A stretch of 64,000 bases of DNA from Thermobifida halotolerans. Lineage in GTDB: Bacteria > Actinomycetota > Actinomycetes > Streptosporangiales > Streptosporangiaceae. Positions within the stretch are counted from its first letter, which is position 1. Every line of letters begins with the position of its first letter. Below are positions 17,729 through 27,629 of this stretch, one piece after another. The stretch covers positions 1,612,001-1,676,000 of the forward strand of contig NZ_CP063196.1 of NCBI RefSeq assembly GCF_003574835.2, given 5' to 3'. The position numbers and the translations under genes are program-made. Under the pieces are notes generated by a model that was given only the letters and a program-made list of their open reading frames with translations, was not told the origin of the DNA and did not search any database.

Positions 17729-20680
17729 TCACCGTGAACTCCTTTCTCCCCGCGCGCATGCGGGGGTGGTCAGTGCGGTGAGGGCCTGGGCGAGGCCCGC
17801 CGCGGTGGTGGTGTCCGCGAGCAGGGTGCGCACGGGCAGGCGGGCCAGGGCGGGGTGGGCGGCGCGCAGGGCGTCGCGCAGTCCGATCACCGCGACCGAG
17901 GTCAGGCCGAGGTCGACCAGCGACGCCTCGGGGTCGACGTCCTCCGCAGGAGTACCCAGGGTGTCGGCGAGCAGGGACACCACCGCTCGGGTCACCCCGC
18001 CCGCGTCGGATGTGGTGAGCGCGTCGGCCAGGGTGGGGACATCGGTTTCGGTCGCCACGGCCGTGCGGCCGTGGTTCCAGCAGACGGGTAGGCCTACTGG
18101 TGGTTGTATCGGTTCGGGCCAGCGGGTGGGGGTGTGTCCGTTCGTGTGGAGGGCGGCGAGTTGGTCGAGCAGGGCGGCGTGGTCGTCGCGGCGGTCGTCG
18201 CCCGCGGCGATGACCGTCACCGCCCGGTCAGAGGTGGTGCGGGCGGCGGGGCCTGCTGGTGGGCGGGTCAGAGCGGCACGGGCGGGGCCAGCCAGGACGG
18301 TGCGTCCCCCGAGTTCCACCACAACCGCGTCGGTGCCCGCGGCGAGGGGCAGGGTGTCGGTGAGGCGGACGGGGGAGCGCAGTTGCCGGGCCCAGTAGGC
18401 GGCGTCCAACCGCGTCCCGTCGAGGGGGCGGCACTCGGCGGTGGAGTGGAAGACGGCGGTGCCGCCGCGGGGGGCCAGTCCGTGCAGTGCTTGGGTGAGG
18501 CGGGGCAGCAGGGGTTGCACGGCGGGTGAGTGGGCGGGCACGTCGTGGGCCACCCGACGGGCGAAGACCCCCTGGGCGTCCAGGGCTTCGCGGAGTTCCT
18601 CCAGGGGGCGGGTGGGGCCGCTGACGACGGTGGCGTCAGGAGCGTTGCGCGCGGCCACCACCAGCGTGCCCGCATGCCGGTGAACGGTGATGGCCTCTTC
18701 GGCCTGTTCGCGGGTGAGGTCGGTGACCAGCAGGCCGCCCAGCGGTTCGGTCTCGGCGAGCAGGGCGGAGCGGGCGGCGACCACGCGGGCGGCGTCGTCC
18801 AGGGTGAGCGCTCCGGCGGCGTGGGCGGCGGCGACCTCGCCCAGGGAGTGGCCGATCACCGCGTCGGGGGCATATCCCCAGTGTCGCCAGGTCGCGGTCT
18901 GGGCGGTCTGGGTGAGCCAGATGGCGTGCTGGGCGGTCTCGAACCCGGTGATCGGCTCGCCCGGCCGCCACGGCTGGCGGCCCAGGTGGGCGGCCAGCGC
19001 GGCACGGGCCTCCTCCAGTGCCTGGCGGAACACCGGCAGGGCCGCATAGCAGGTGGCGGCCATGTCCGCGTGCTGGGAGCCGTGCCCGGCGAACATCCAC
19101 ACCAGCCGCCCGGGCTTCTCGGGTGCGGTGTGCGGGCCGACCAGGGCCGGATGGGTGCGGCCCTCGGCCAGCGCACGCAGCGCCTCGGCGGCCTGCCCGG
19201 GGGTGGTGGCGACCACGGCGGCCCGCACCTTCTCGTGGGCGCGCCGGTGCTGCGCGGTCGACGCCGTCGCGCCCAGATCAGCGTCGGCCACCACCGGAGC
19301 CCAGGCCGCGGCGGTGCCGCGCAGCCGCACCTCGCTGGGGGCACTGACCGCCAGGAGTCGGTGGGCGGGGGACGCGGCGGTCTCCTCCGCGGGCGGCGTG
19401 CCGGGGGCCTGTTCCAGGACGATGTGGACGTTGGAGCCGCCCAGGCCGAAGGCGCTCACGCCCGCGGTACGCGGCCGAGAGGTCTGGGGCCAGGGCTCCG
19501 GCCGGGTGGGCACACGCAGCGGCAGCCGCGCCAGGGAAGGGCGCAGGCGCGTGTGGTTGGGCACCGGAGGCAGGACGCCGTGGTGGACGGCCAGTGCGGC
19601 GGCGGCCGTGCCGACCAGGGCGGAGGCGCCCTCGGCGTGCCCGAAGACGGACTTGACCGAGCCGACGGGCAGTCGGTCGGCGCGGGCGGTGGCCGCCACC
19701 TGGGCCAGGGCCCGGCCCTCGGCGGCGTCCCCGGCCGCGGTTCCGGTGCCGTGAGCCAGGATGTAGTCCACACTGGCCGGGGCCAGGTCGGCGTCTGCGT
19801 AGGCGGCGCGCAGCAGGTCCCGCTGCGCGGCCGCGCGGGGCGCGTACAGCCCGGCCGGGGAACGGCCGTCGGTGTTGACCGCTGAGCCGCTGACCAGTGC
19901 GTACACCCGGTCACGGGACCGCGTGGCGGTGTCCGTGCGGCGCAGGACGAGGGCGAGTGCGGCCTCGCCGCGCACGTACCCCTGTCCCCGTGCGTCGAAG
20001 GGGCGGCAGGTTCCGTCGGGGGCGAGTACCCCGGCGTCGGCGAATCCGGCGGTGATGCCGGGATGCCGCAACAGGTTGACGCCGATGACGATGGCGGTGT
20101 CGACCTCTCCGCTCTGCAGGGCGCGGCGGGCCAGGTGCAGGGCGGTGCCCGCCGCCGAGCAGGCGGTGTCCACGGTGATCGAGGGGCCGCGCAGGTCCAG
20201 GTGGTAGGAGACGCGGTTGGCCAGCATGGAGAACGTCAGCCCGGACAGGTCGGCCATCCGTACCGGGGCACCGGACCGCAGGGCCAGTGCGGCCTGGTCG
20301 GGGGCGGCCACTCCGGCCCACACGCCGGTCGCGGTGCCCGCCAGCGACGTCAGCGGAATGCCCGCGTCGGCCAGCGCCTCCACGGCCACCTCCAACGCCA
20401 GGCGCTGCTGGGGGTCCATGCGTGCGGCCTCGTGGGCGGGAACGCCGAAGAAGCCGTGGTCGAAGGCGTCAACGTCGTCGATCACCCCGGCAACCCACGG
20501 CCGCTCCGGGACCTGGTCGGAAGACAACTGCGGGAGCATGCGCTCCCACCGTGCCGGAGGGATGGGGCCGGTCAGGTCCCGGCCTGTGACCAGGGCGTCC
20601 CACAACCGGTCGGGACCGTGGACGCCGCCGGGCAGGCGGACTCCGATACCGGTGAGCGCGATGCGGGGAGGCGGGGTCAT
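17729..20680 (-). CDS. Type I polyketide synthase, KS-AT-ACP
   Basis: A 983-residue single-module synthase. The ketosynthase (about 5-425) has DTACSA with Cys174, HGTGT with His310 and KSVFGHAEG with His348. The acyltransferase (about 525-810) has GHSLGE with Ser612; the specificity region reads VPAHS in place of the usual HAFH (malonyl) or YASH (methylmalonyl), so the extender unit is uncertain. An acyl carrier protein follows (about 895-970) with DLGLTS, Ser928 being the phosphopantetheine site. There is no KR, DH, ER or thioesterase, and no docking domain is obvious. Its ATG overlaps the stop of the upstream methyltransferase (ATGA), tying it to a conservon-like operon. Confidence 0.9.
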   Translation of the reverse strand: MTPPPRIALTGIGVRLPGGVHGPDRLWDALVTGRDLTGPIPPARWERMLPQLSSDQVPERPWVAGVIDDVDAFDHGFFGVPAHEAARMDPQQRLALEVAVEALADAGIPLTSLAGTATGVWAGVAAPDQAALALRSGAPVRMADLSGLTFSMLANRVSYHLDLRGPSITVDTACSAAGTALHLARRALQSGEVDTAIVIGVNLLRHPGITAGFADAGVLAPDGTCRPFDARGQGYVRGEAALALVLRRTDTATRSRDRVYALVSGSAVNTDGRSPAGLYAPRAAAQRDLLRAAYADADLAPASVDYILAHGTGTAAGDAAEGRALAQVAATARADRLPVGSVKSVFGHAEGASALVGTAAAALAVHHGVLPPVPNHTRLRPSLARLPLRVPTRPEPWPQTSRPRTAGVSAFGLGGSNVHIVLEQAPGTPPAEETAASPAHRLLAVSAPSEVRLRGTAAAWAPVVADADLGATASTAQHRRAHEKVRAAVVATTPGQAAEALRALAEGRTHPALVGPHTAPEKPGRLVWMFAGHGSQHADMAATCYAALPVFRQALEEARAALAAHLGRQPWRPGEPITGFETAQHAIWLTQTAQTATWRHWGYAPDAVIGHSLGEVAAAHAAGALTLDDAARVVAARSALLAETEPLGGLLVTDLTREQAEEAITVHRHAGTLVVAARNAPDATVVSGPTRPLEELREALDAQGVFARRVAHDVPAHSPAVQPLLPRLTQALHGLAPRGGTAVFHSTAECRPLDGTRLDAAYWARQLRSPVRLTDTLPLAAGTDAVVVELGGRTVLAGPARAALTRPPAGPAARTTSDRAVTVIAAGDDRRDDHAALLDQLAALHTNGHTPTRWPEPIQPPVGLPVCWNHGRTAVATETDVPTLADALTTSDAGGVTRAVVSLLADTLGTPAEDVDPEASLVDLGLTSVAVIGLRDALRAAHPALARLPVRTLLADTTTAAGLAQALTALTTPACARGERSSR

Positions 20681-21357
20681 CGGGCCTCACCCCGCCAGAG
20701 CGCGGCGCATCCGTGCACGTCGACGCGCACCCCGGTGGACCGCTCGGCCAGCGCGAGGTCCAGGTCGGCCAGGGAGTCGCCTCCGTGGGCGAACCAGCCC
20801 CGGGTGTTGTAGTGGCTCATGAGGCGGCGGGCCAGCCGGTTCGGCGCCACGCCGCGGGTCAGGATGGTGGCTCCGGTGAAGAGGCCGCCCGGCCGCAGGG
20901 CGCGCGCGGCCTGGTCGAACAGCGCGGCCTTGGCGCCGATCCCCTGGCCGGGGAGGGCGCGGACCACCATGGAGGCGGTCACCGAGTCGGCGTGCGACTC
21001 CGGCACCGGCCACGCGTCGAGCACGTCGGCCCGGTGGGCCCGCACGGGCCACCGGTCACCGGACCTGCGTCGGCAGACCTGGAGCGGCCCGGAACGGTGG
21101 TCGAGCAGGTGCAGGGCGCGGATCGGACGATCGTGGGGCAGGCGGGCCGGGAAGTGGCCGTTGCCCGGGCCGACCTCGACGTGGACCGGGCCCACCGTCT
21201 CCCGGTGGAGGATGTGCGGCACCGTGTTGGGCACGCCCCGGGCCAGGCGGTGGCTGAAGCCGATGACGTAGGGGGTGTAGAGCCAGCGCAGGCTGAACGG
21301 GCGGTACAGGCCGGGGTCCGGGGAGGCCGAGAAGAGCCGACGAGGGGATTCGGGCAT
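20677..21357 (-). CDS. SAM-dependent methyltransferase (class I)
   Basis: A 226-residue methyltransferase. The SAM motif is seen as VHVEVGPGNGHFPARL (about residues 51-66), and the typical AARALRPGGLFTGATIL strand-loop lies near residue 150. The N-terminal YRPFSLRWLYTPYVIGFSHRLA segment resembles a membrane-associating helix of small-molecule methyltransferases. The likely acceptor is the product of the adjacent polyketide synthase or flavoprotein (inference). ATG 21357 has AGG six bases upstream; two ATG codons at 21369-21372 are less likely. The stop overlaps the PKS start. Confidence 0.8.
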   Translation of the reverse strand: MPESPRRLFSASPDPGLYRPFSLRWLYTPYVIGFSHRLARGVPNTVPHILHRETVGPVHVEVGPGNGHFPARLPHDRPIRALHLLDHRSGPLQVCRRRSGDRWPVRAHRADVLDAWPVPESHADSVTASMVVRALPGQGIGAKAALFDQAARALRPGGLFTGATILTRGVAPNRLARRLMSHYNTRGWFAHGGDSLADLDLALAERSTGVRVDVHGCAALWRGEAR

Positions 21358-21389
21358 GCGGAACCTCATCATCAGGGGAGAAGAGGGAG

Positions 21390-22604
21390 TCAGGTCGCGA
21401 GGCGGGCCAGGGCGTCGGGGGTGTCGAAGGCGGCGATCCAGGCGTCGGCCGCGGCGGGGTCGGCGGCAGCGCGGGCGAAGCGGGCGGTGACGCTCTCGGG
21501 CAGCGTGCCCGTCCAGAACGCGCTGACCATGTCGACGAACGCGGCCACGTGGCGGCCGTGGGCTCGCCAGTAGGCGTCGAAGGTGGCGTTCAGGAACGCC
21601 TCGTCGAACGGTCCGTCGTGGGAGAGGATGCGCTGGGCGTAGACGGTGGCGGCCAGGGTGGAGGCGGCCCAGCCCTGGCCCGAGGCCGGGTCCACGGTCA
21701 TGACCGTGTCCCCCAGGCCCAGAACCCGCCCGCCGCAGGGCAGGACGCCGACCGGGCAGCGCACCGCCGGACGGACGCGCCGGTGGACCGGTGCGTCCAC
21801 CGGCGCGGCGCGGTGGCAGCGGCCGTACAGATCGGGCGCGTGGACGCGGAGCCGGTCCGTGAGTGCCGCGGCGATGTCGACGTGGCGCGCGGCGGGATCG
21901 GGCGCGCAGTCCAGCGGCCCGCCCGGGGCGCCGACCACGAGCAGGGCGTGGGCGGGCCCCCACGGGCTGAGCACAGGCACGCACAACACCTCCCCGCAGG
22001 GGGTGGTGACCACGTCGGCATCGGCCTCGCCCGGCTCCAGTCCGACCAGGTGGGCCTGGGTGACAGCGCGTTCCCGCAGGGCGGAGGTGCGGCGTGCGGG
22101 ATCGGGTGGGAACAGACGGCCGAGTTCGCCGTCTCCCACGGCGAGCACGATCAGATCGTAGCGGCCCATGCGGGCGAAGGCGTCCAGATCGCCCACGGTC
22201 ACCCCGTAGGTGTGCACCCGGCCGCCGCGGTCCTCGAACGCTGCCAACCAGTCCGCCAGCTTCACCCTGGGATCCACGGCGACACCCGCACCGGGCAGGC
22301 GGCCGGTGAATCCCAGGGGATCACCGGCCTCGGGACGGGCCTGGAGGCCCACCGCGGTGAAGGTCGGTGCGGCCACGCCCGCGTGGGAGCCGGAGGCGAC
22401 AGCGGCAGGGGACCAGAAGTCCAGCCCCGCCGCATGCTCGGCGGCCAGCGTGGACGGAAGCGTGAACTGCGCGAGCGGCACCGGAGCGGACCGCAGCTCC
22501 TCGACCGTGCGGTGGTTGAACAGCTCCACCTCCACCCCGGCGGCGTGCAGCAGATGGGCCAGCAGCAGCCCCGACTGCCCCGCCCCCACGACCATGACCC
22601 TCAC
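21390..22604 (-). CDS. Styrene/indole monooxygenase-like FAD-dependent oxidoreductase
   Basis: A 404-residue flavoprotein with an N-terminal FAD motif VVGAGQSGLLLAHLLHAAGV and the C-terminal GLGDTVMTVDPASGQGWAAS segment that contacts the flavin in StyA-type monooxygenases. StyA enzymes need reduced FAD from a separate reductase, which is not in this operon. The GTG at 22604 overlaps the previous stop (GTGA) and follows GGGAGG by six bases. It probably oxidises a molecule made or bound by its operon partners; the substrate is unknown. Confidence 0.8.
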   Translation of the reverse strand: MRVMVVGAGQSGLLLAHLLHAAGVEVELFNHRTVEELRSAPVPLAQFTLPSTLAAEHAAGLDFWSPAAVASGSHAGVAAPTFTAVGLQARPEAGDPLGFTGRLPGAGVAVDPRVKLADWLAAFEDRGGRVHTYGVTVGDLDAFARMGRYDLIVLAVGDGELGRLFPPDPARRTSALRERAVTQAHLVGLEPGEADADVVTTPCGEVLCVPVLSPWGPAHALLVVGAPGGPLDCAPDPAARHVDIAAALTDRLRVHAPDLYGRCHRAAPVDAPVHRRVRPAVRCPVGVLPCGGRVLGLGDTVMTVDPASGQGWAASTLAATVYAQRILSHDGPFDEAFLNATFDAYWRAHGRHVAAFVDMVSAFWTGTLPESVTARFARAAADPAAADAWIAAFDTPDALARLAT

Positions 22605-23461
22605 CACGCACCTCCCGCCGCCGCGCGGGCCGCGTGCCGCAGCGCGTCGCGCAGCAGGAACCGCGCCGACTCCGGACTGCGGACATCTGTCAGCACCACG
22701 GGGGTGTCGCCGTCGGTCCGCAGCATCTCGCGCACCCGGCCCGCGTCCGGCAGCACAGTTCCGGGGAGGGCGTCGACGCCCACCGCGTACGGCAGGCCGC
22801 GTTCCTCCAGCCAGTCCACCGCCGGACAGGACTCCTCCCACCGGGCCGGGTGGACCATGACCACCGCGCCGGAGGCGCCCCGCCACAGCCCCAGGTCGTC
22901 CCACCAGGCCGGACGGGCGTCGGCGGAGACGTGGGCGGCGGCCAGGACTCCTTCCACGCCTCCGTCCAGGGGAAACCGACCCCACTCCCGCACCGTCGTG
23001 GTGACGCGCCCGCCGGGGGCCGGGAGCCGTTCGCCCACCGCCACCGGCGGCACGGTGGAGGCCGCGCCCAGCAGTGTCGTCGTGCCCGACGACGGGCCGC
23101 CGACCACCACGATCTTGACCGCGGCCAGCCCGACGCCGCCGTCCCGCTCGCCTAGGGCGGCCTCCAGCACCGCCCGGCCGGGACGCACGGCACTGACCTC
23201 CACCAGGCGGGCGTCCACCAGGTGGCTGACGAGTACCTTGACCACCCCCGCCGGCAGCGCCAGACGCAGTGCCAACTCCACCACCGTCACGGGCCCCGCG
23301 GCACTGGCGAGGGCGTGCCACAGCTCCTCGCCCACGTCGCCCAGCCCACCGGGAAACTCCCCCGCGTGGCGGGCGCGGACCAGGGTGTGCTCCGCCACCA
23401 GCACCTCGGGACAGTCACGTCCCGGGGGAAGGCCACGAAACACCGTGCCTCCGGCGCTCAC
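22601..23461 (-). CDS. Fused DUF742 (CvnC-like) and degenerate GTPase (CvnD-like) protein
   Basis: A 286-residue fusion. Residues 1-112 are a DUF742 winged-helix-like domain (LVRARHAGEF, VELALRLALPAGVVKVLVSH). Residues 116-286 have the fold order of conservon GTPases, starting with KIVVVGGPSSGTTTLLGAAS. The P-loop reads GGPSSGTTT, so the invariant lysine is a threonine. The usual FGTPGQ and N-x-F-D motifs are not visible either; VGVDALPG is at the NKxD position. Conservons normally encode these as two proteins. The product may be a signalling scaffold without nucleotide hydrolysis (inference). GTG 23461 overlaps the Roadblock stop; its own stop overlaps the monooxygenase start. Confidence 0.75.
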   Translation of the reverse strand: MSAGGTVFRGLPPGRDCPEVLVAEHTLVRARHAGEFPGGLGDVGEELWHALASAAGPVTVVELALRLALPAGVVKVLVSHLVDARLVEVSAVRPGRAVLEAALGERDGGVGLAAVKIVVVGGPSSGTTTLLGAASTVPPVAVGERLPAPGGRVTTTVREWGRFPLDGGVEGVLAAAHVSADARPAWWDDLGLWRGASGAVVMVHPARWEESCPAVDWLEERGLPYAVGVDALPGTVLPDAGRVREMLRTDGDTPVVLTDVRSPESARFLLRDALRHAARAAAGGAW

Positions 23462-23829
23462 GCGGCCCCGCCCCTCAGAGCCGTGTCGGCGCGGCAGGGG
23501 GCGTCCAGAACGTGCCCGGCGTTCTCGGCCAGCACCGCCAACCGTGATCCGCCGCCGGCCGCCGTCGCGATCAGGTGACCGCGCTTCATCCGCAGCGGCA
23601 CCTGCTCGGTCCGCCCCCTGACGAACAACTGCGCGGCGCCCTCGGTCAGGGACCGCGTACCGGCCACGATCGCGGCCGACCGCTCGCCGTGCTCCCGGGG
23701 AGATCCGGCCGACGAGGCGGGCAGCAGCCCGTCCGCCGACACCACCACCGCGTGCTCGACGCCCGGCGCCGTCTCCACCAGGCGGGACACCAGCCAGGTG
23801 GATTCCTCTGATGTGGAAGGCAGGCTCAT
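23458..23829 (-). CDS. Roadblock/LC7 domain protein (CvnB-like)
   Basis: A 123-residue Roadblock/LC7 protein with the typical start STWLVSRLVETAPGVEHAVV and VSADGLLPASSAG, and a central MKRGHLIATAAGGGSRLAVL strand. In conservons CvnB works with a histidine-kinase-like CvnA, DUF742 and a small GTPase as a membrane-associated switch. No CvnA is present here. ATG 23829 has GGGAGG five bases upstream. It is the first gene of a five-gene operon in which four of the junctions overlap or nearly touch. Confidence 0.85.
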   Translation of the reverse strand: MSLPSTSEESTWLVSRLVETAPGVEHAVVVSADGLLPASSAGSPREHGERSAAIVAGTRSLTEGAAQLFVRGRTEQVPLRMKRGHLIATAAGGGSRLAVLAENAGHVLDAPCRADTALRGGAA

Positions 23830-23897
23830 CGACGCCTCCCGGTCCGTGAAACAACGAGAAGAATCATGGTTCGAGTCTTGACCGCGTCGGTCCGGGA

Positions 23898-23931
23898 CTC
23901 CATGTATGCCCGGCATGGCATCGACATGGAG
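23898..23931. promoter_or_regulatory. Nested palindrome in the leader of the conservon-like operon
   Basis: CTCCATGT (23898-23905) pairs with ACATGGAG (23924-23931), and inside it ATGCC-C-GGCAT (23906-23916) is a second perfect palindrome. It sits 69 bases upstream of the Roadblock start, where an operator or leader hairpin would be expected. Confidence 0.45.
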
Positions 23932-25766
<1,835 letters not shown>

Positions 25767-25770
25767 CCCC

Positions 25771-25817
25771 GCGCGGTTCCCGTCTTCCCCGCGGACTCCG
25801 CGAGACGGGGACCGCGC
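25771..25817. terminator. Hairpin terminator 1 after the hydrolase
   Basis: GCGCGGTTCCCGTC pairs with GACGGGGACCGCGC (14 bp, one G-T pair). The 19-base loop contains a small inner stem, CGCGG/CCGCG. It begins four bases after the hydrolase stop. Confidence 0.75.
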
Positions 25818-25836
25818 CCGGCATCCCCGGAAACCA

Positions 25837-25871
25837 CTCCGGTTCCTGACAAGGGGTGTCAGGAACCGGAG
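25837..25871. terminator. Hairpin terminator 2 after the hydrolase
   Basis: CTCCGGTTCCTGACA and TGTCAGGAACCGGAG form a perfect 15-bp stem with a five-base loop (AGGGG). It is a second, stronger terminator in tandem, insulating the following SDR gene. Confidence 0.8.
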
Positions 25872-25935
25872 GCAGTATTTCCCCCGACCGGCGACCGCAC
25901 GGCGACGGACGTGTGGAGAGGATGTGGGGGAGTCG

Positions 25936-26850
25936 ATGACGGCAGTACTGGAAGGCAGAGTCGCCCTGGTCGCAGGGGCGACCCGCGGAGCGGGGCGGGG
26001 GATCGCGGTCGAACTCGGCGCGGCCGGGGCGACCGTCTACGTGACCGGACGCAGCACCCGGGAGCGGCGCTCCGAGTACGACCGCCCCGAGACCATCGAG
26101 GACACCGCCGAGCTGGTCACCGCGGCGGGCGGCCGCGGCATCGCGGTCGAGGTCGACCACCTGGAGCCGGACCGGGTCCGCGCCCTGGTGCGACGCGTCG
26201 AAAGCGAGCAGGGGCGGCTCGACGTCCTGGTCAACGACATCTGGGGCGGCGAACCGCTCTTCGAGTGGGGCACTCCCGTGTGGGAGCACGACCTGGAACG
26301 CGGACTGCGGCTGCTGCGGCTCGCGGTCGAGACCCACGCCGTCACCAGCCACCACGCCCTCCCGCTGCTGCTGCGCACTCCCGGCGGACTGGTGGTGGAG
26401 ATGACCGACGGCACCGCCGAGTACAACGCCTCCCGGTACCGGGTCTCGTTCTTCTACGACCTCGCCAAGGCCGCCGTACTGCGCATGGCCTTCGCTCTGG
26501 CGCACGAACTGGGTCCGCGCGGCGCCACCGCGGTGGCGCTGACACCGGGATGGATGCGCTCGGAGATCATGCTGGACCACTACGGGGTCACCGAGGACAC
26601 CTGGCGGGACGCCCTGGACCGCGAACCGCACTTCTGCATCTCCGAGACCCCGCGCTACGTCGGGCGCGCCGTCGCGGCCCTGGCGGCCGATCCCGGGGTC
26701 TCCCGCTGGAACGGGGCCTCGCTGTCCAGCGGTCGACTCGCGCGCGTCTACGGCTTCACCGACCTCGACGGCAGCCAACCGGACTGCTGGCGTTATCTCG
26801 TGGAGGTGCAGGACGCCGGAAAGCCCGCCGACCCGACCGGATACCGCTGA
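25936..26850 (+). CDS. SDR family oxidoreductase (NDIWGG subgroup)
   Basis: A 304-residue short-chain dehydrogenase. The cofactor motif GATRGAGRGIA is at residues 14-24, and the active-site YDLAK pair is Tyr174/Lys178. The NNAG motif of classical SDRs is replaced by NDIWGG (100-105), and the protein is longer than classical members at the C-terminus. This subgroup is widespread in actinobacteria without a fixed function. ATG 25936 is preceded closely by GGGGGAG; GTG 25924, four codons earlier, is an alternative. Confidence 0.83.
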   Translation: MTAVLEGRVALVAGATRGAGRGIAVELGAAGATVYVTGRSTRERRSEYDRPETIEDTAELVTAAGGRGIAVEVDHLEPDRVRALVRRVESEQGRLDVLVNDIWGGEPLFEWGTPVWEHDLERGLRLLRLAVETHAVTSHHALPLLLRTPGGLVVEMTDGTAEYNASRYRVSFFYDLAKAAVLRMAFALAHELGPRGATAVALTPGWMRSEIMLDHYGVTEDTWRDALDREPHFCISETPRYVGRAVAALAADPGVSRWNGASLSSGRLARVYGFTDLDGSQPDCWRYLVEVQDAGKPADPTGYR

Positions 26851-27629
26851 GCCGGGGCCGGGCAGCGGCGACGGCGCCGAGCGGATCGGGGAGGTGGAGC
26901 GGACCGCAGGACGGAAACCTTGTAATCTACAACATAAAGGAGAGGGGTGTTCTCAATCGACAGCTCACACGGGGAGGAGAGGGGCGGTCGATTTCCGAGA
27001 AGCGGAGCGAAGAGGCCGTACCACTCGCCCGGAACGCCTCCGAAACCGGGATGAGTTTCCGGCGGGACAGACCTGGATTCGGGTTCCACCCGTGGGAGGC
27101 CGTTGGATTCCGACCCAGTCCTTCGGATACAGGAGTGGCTTCCCGGGTTTCCGCTTTCTGGGTGTCCGCAGCGTTCGCAGAAGCAGCGGGAGTGCGCCGG
27201 ACAGGCGGAAAGACCCCTGCGCGCAGCGGTGGGGAAGTCCGGTGCGGAACCGGCGCAGCCCACCCGGTCCCGAAAGGGTCCGGATCGTGGTGCCCCGACC
27301 TCTAAGGACAACGCGTCCCGCGTTTTCCTCCCCGATCGGCGATTTCCCGAAAACATCCGCGGACGGCTCTCACCCGCCTTCCGGTTTCCGGGTCTGGACA
27401 GCAGTGCGGCGAAGGTGGTAAGGCTTCTTCAGGAAAACGGAAACACGGAAACACGGCGATCACCCCGTATCATCCGCGGAAATTCCGTCACGACCACGTC
27501 GAGTCCGTTGTTCGACGGGGTGGAAGCTCTCGCCGTGCTCCCGGCTGTCCAGTTCCCGCGGACGCGTGCGCGGCGCTCGTCGACCAGGGCGCGCCGGTGA
27601 ACGAACGTGCAGGAAGCGAGAGACCGTCC
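26851..27629. other. Intergenic region with an AT-rich motif
   Basis: About 780 bases with no credible gene on either strand. The sequence is less GC-rich than the genes around it. At 26921-26952 it holds a 30-base motif also found near 43042-43070. The rest shows nothing I can name. Confidence 0.4.
26921..26952 (+). repeat. Copy A of a 30-base AT-rich repeat
   Basis: Begins TGTAATCTACAACATAAAGG and continues AGAGGGGTGTT. Compared with copy B at 43042-43070 there are three substitutions and a one-base length difference over about 29 bases. It contains the small palindrome TTGTA-ATC-TACAA. Function unknown; it may be a promoter or operator, or the remains of a short coding sequence, since both copies read VIY-x-x-KE. 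Confidence 0.5.

Noticed and set aside
17729-20680. PKS as an enediyne or iterative aromatic synthase
   Set aside because: There is no KR, DH or PPTase domain and no enediyne companion genes. The order is KS-AT-ACP only.
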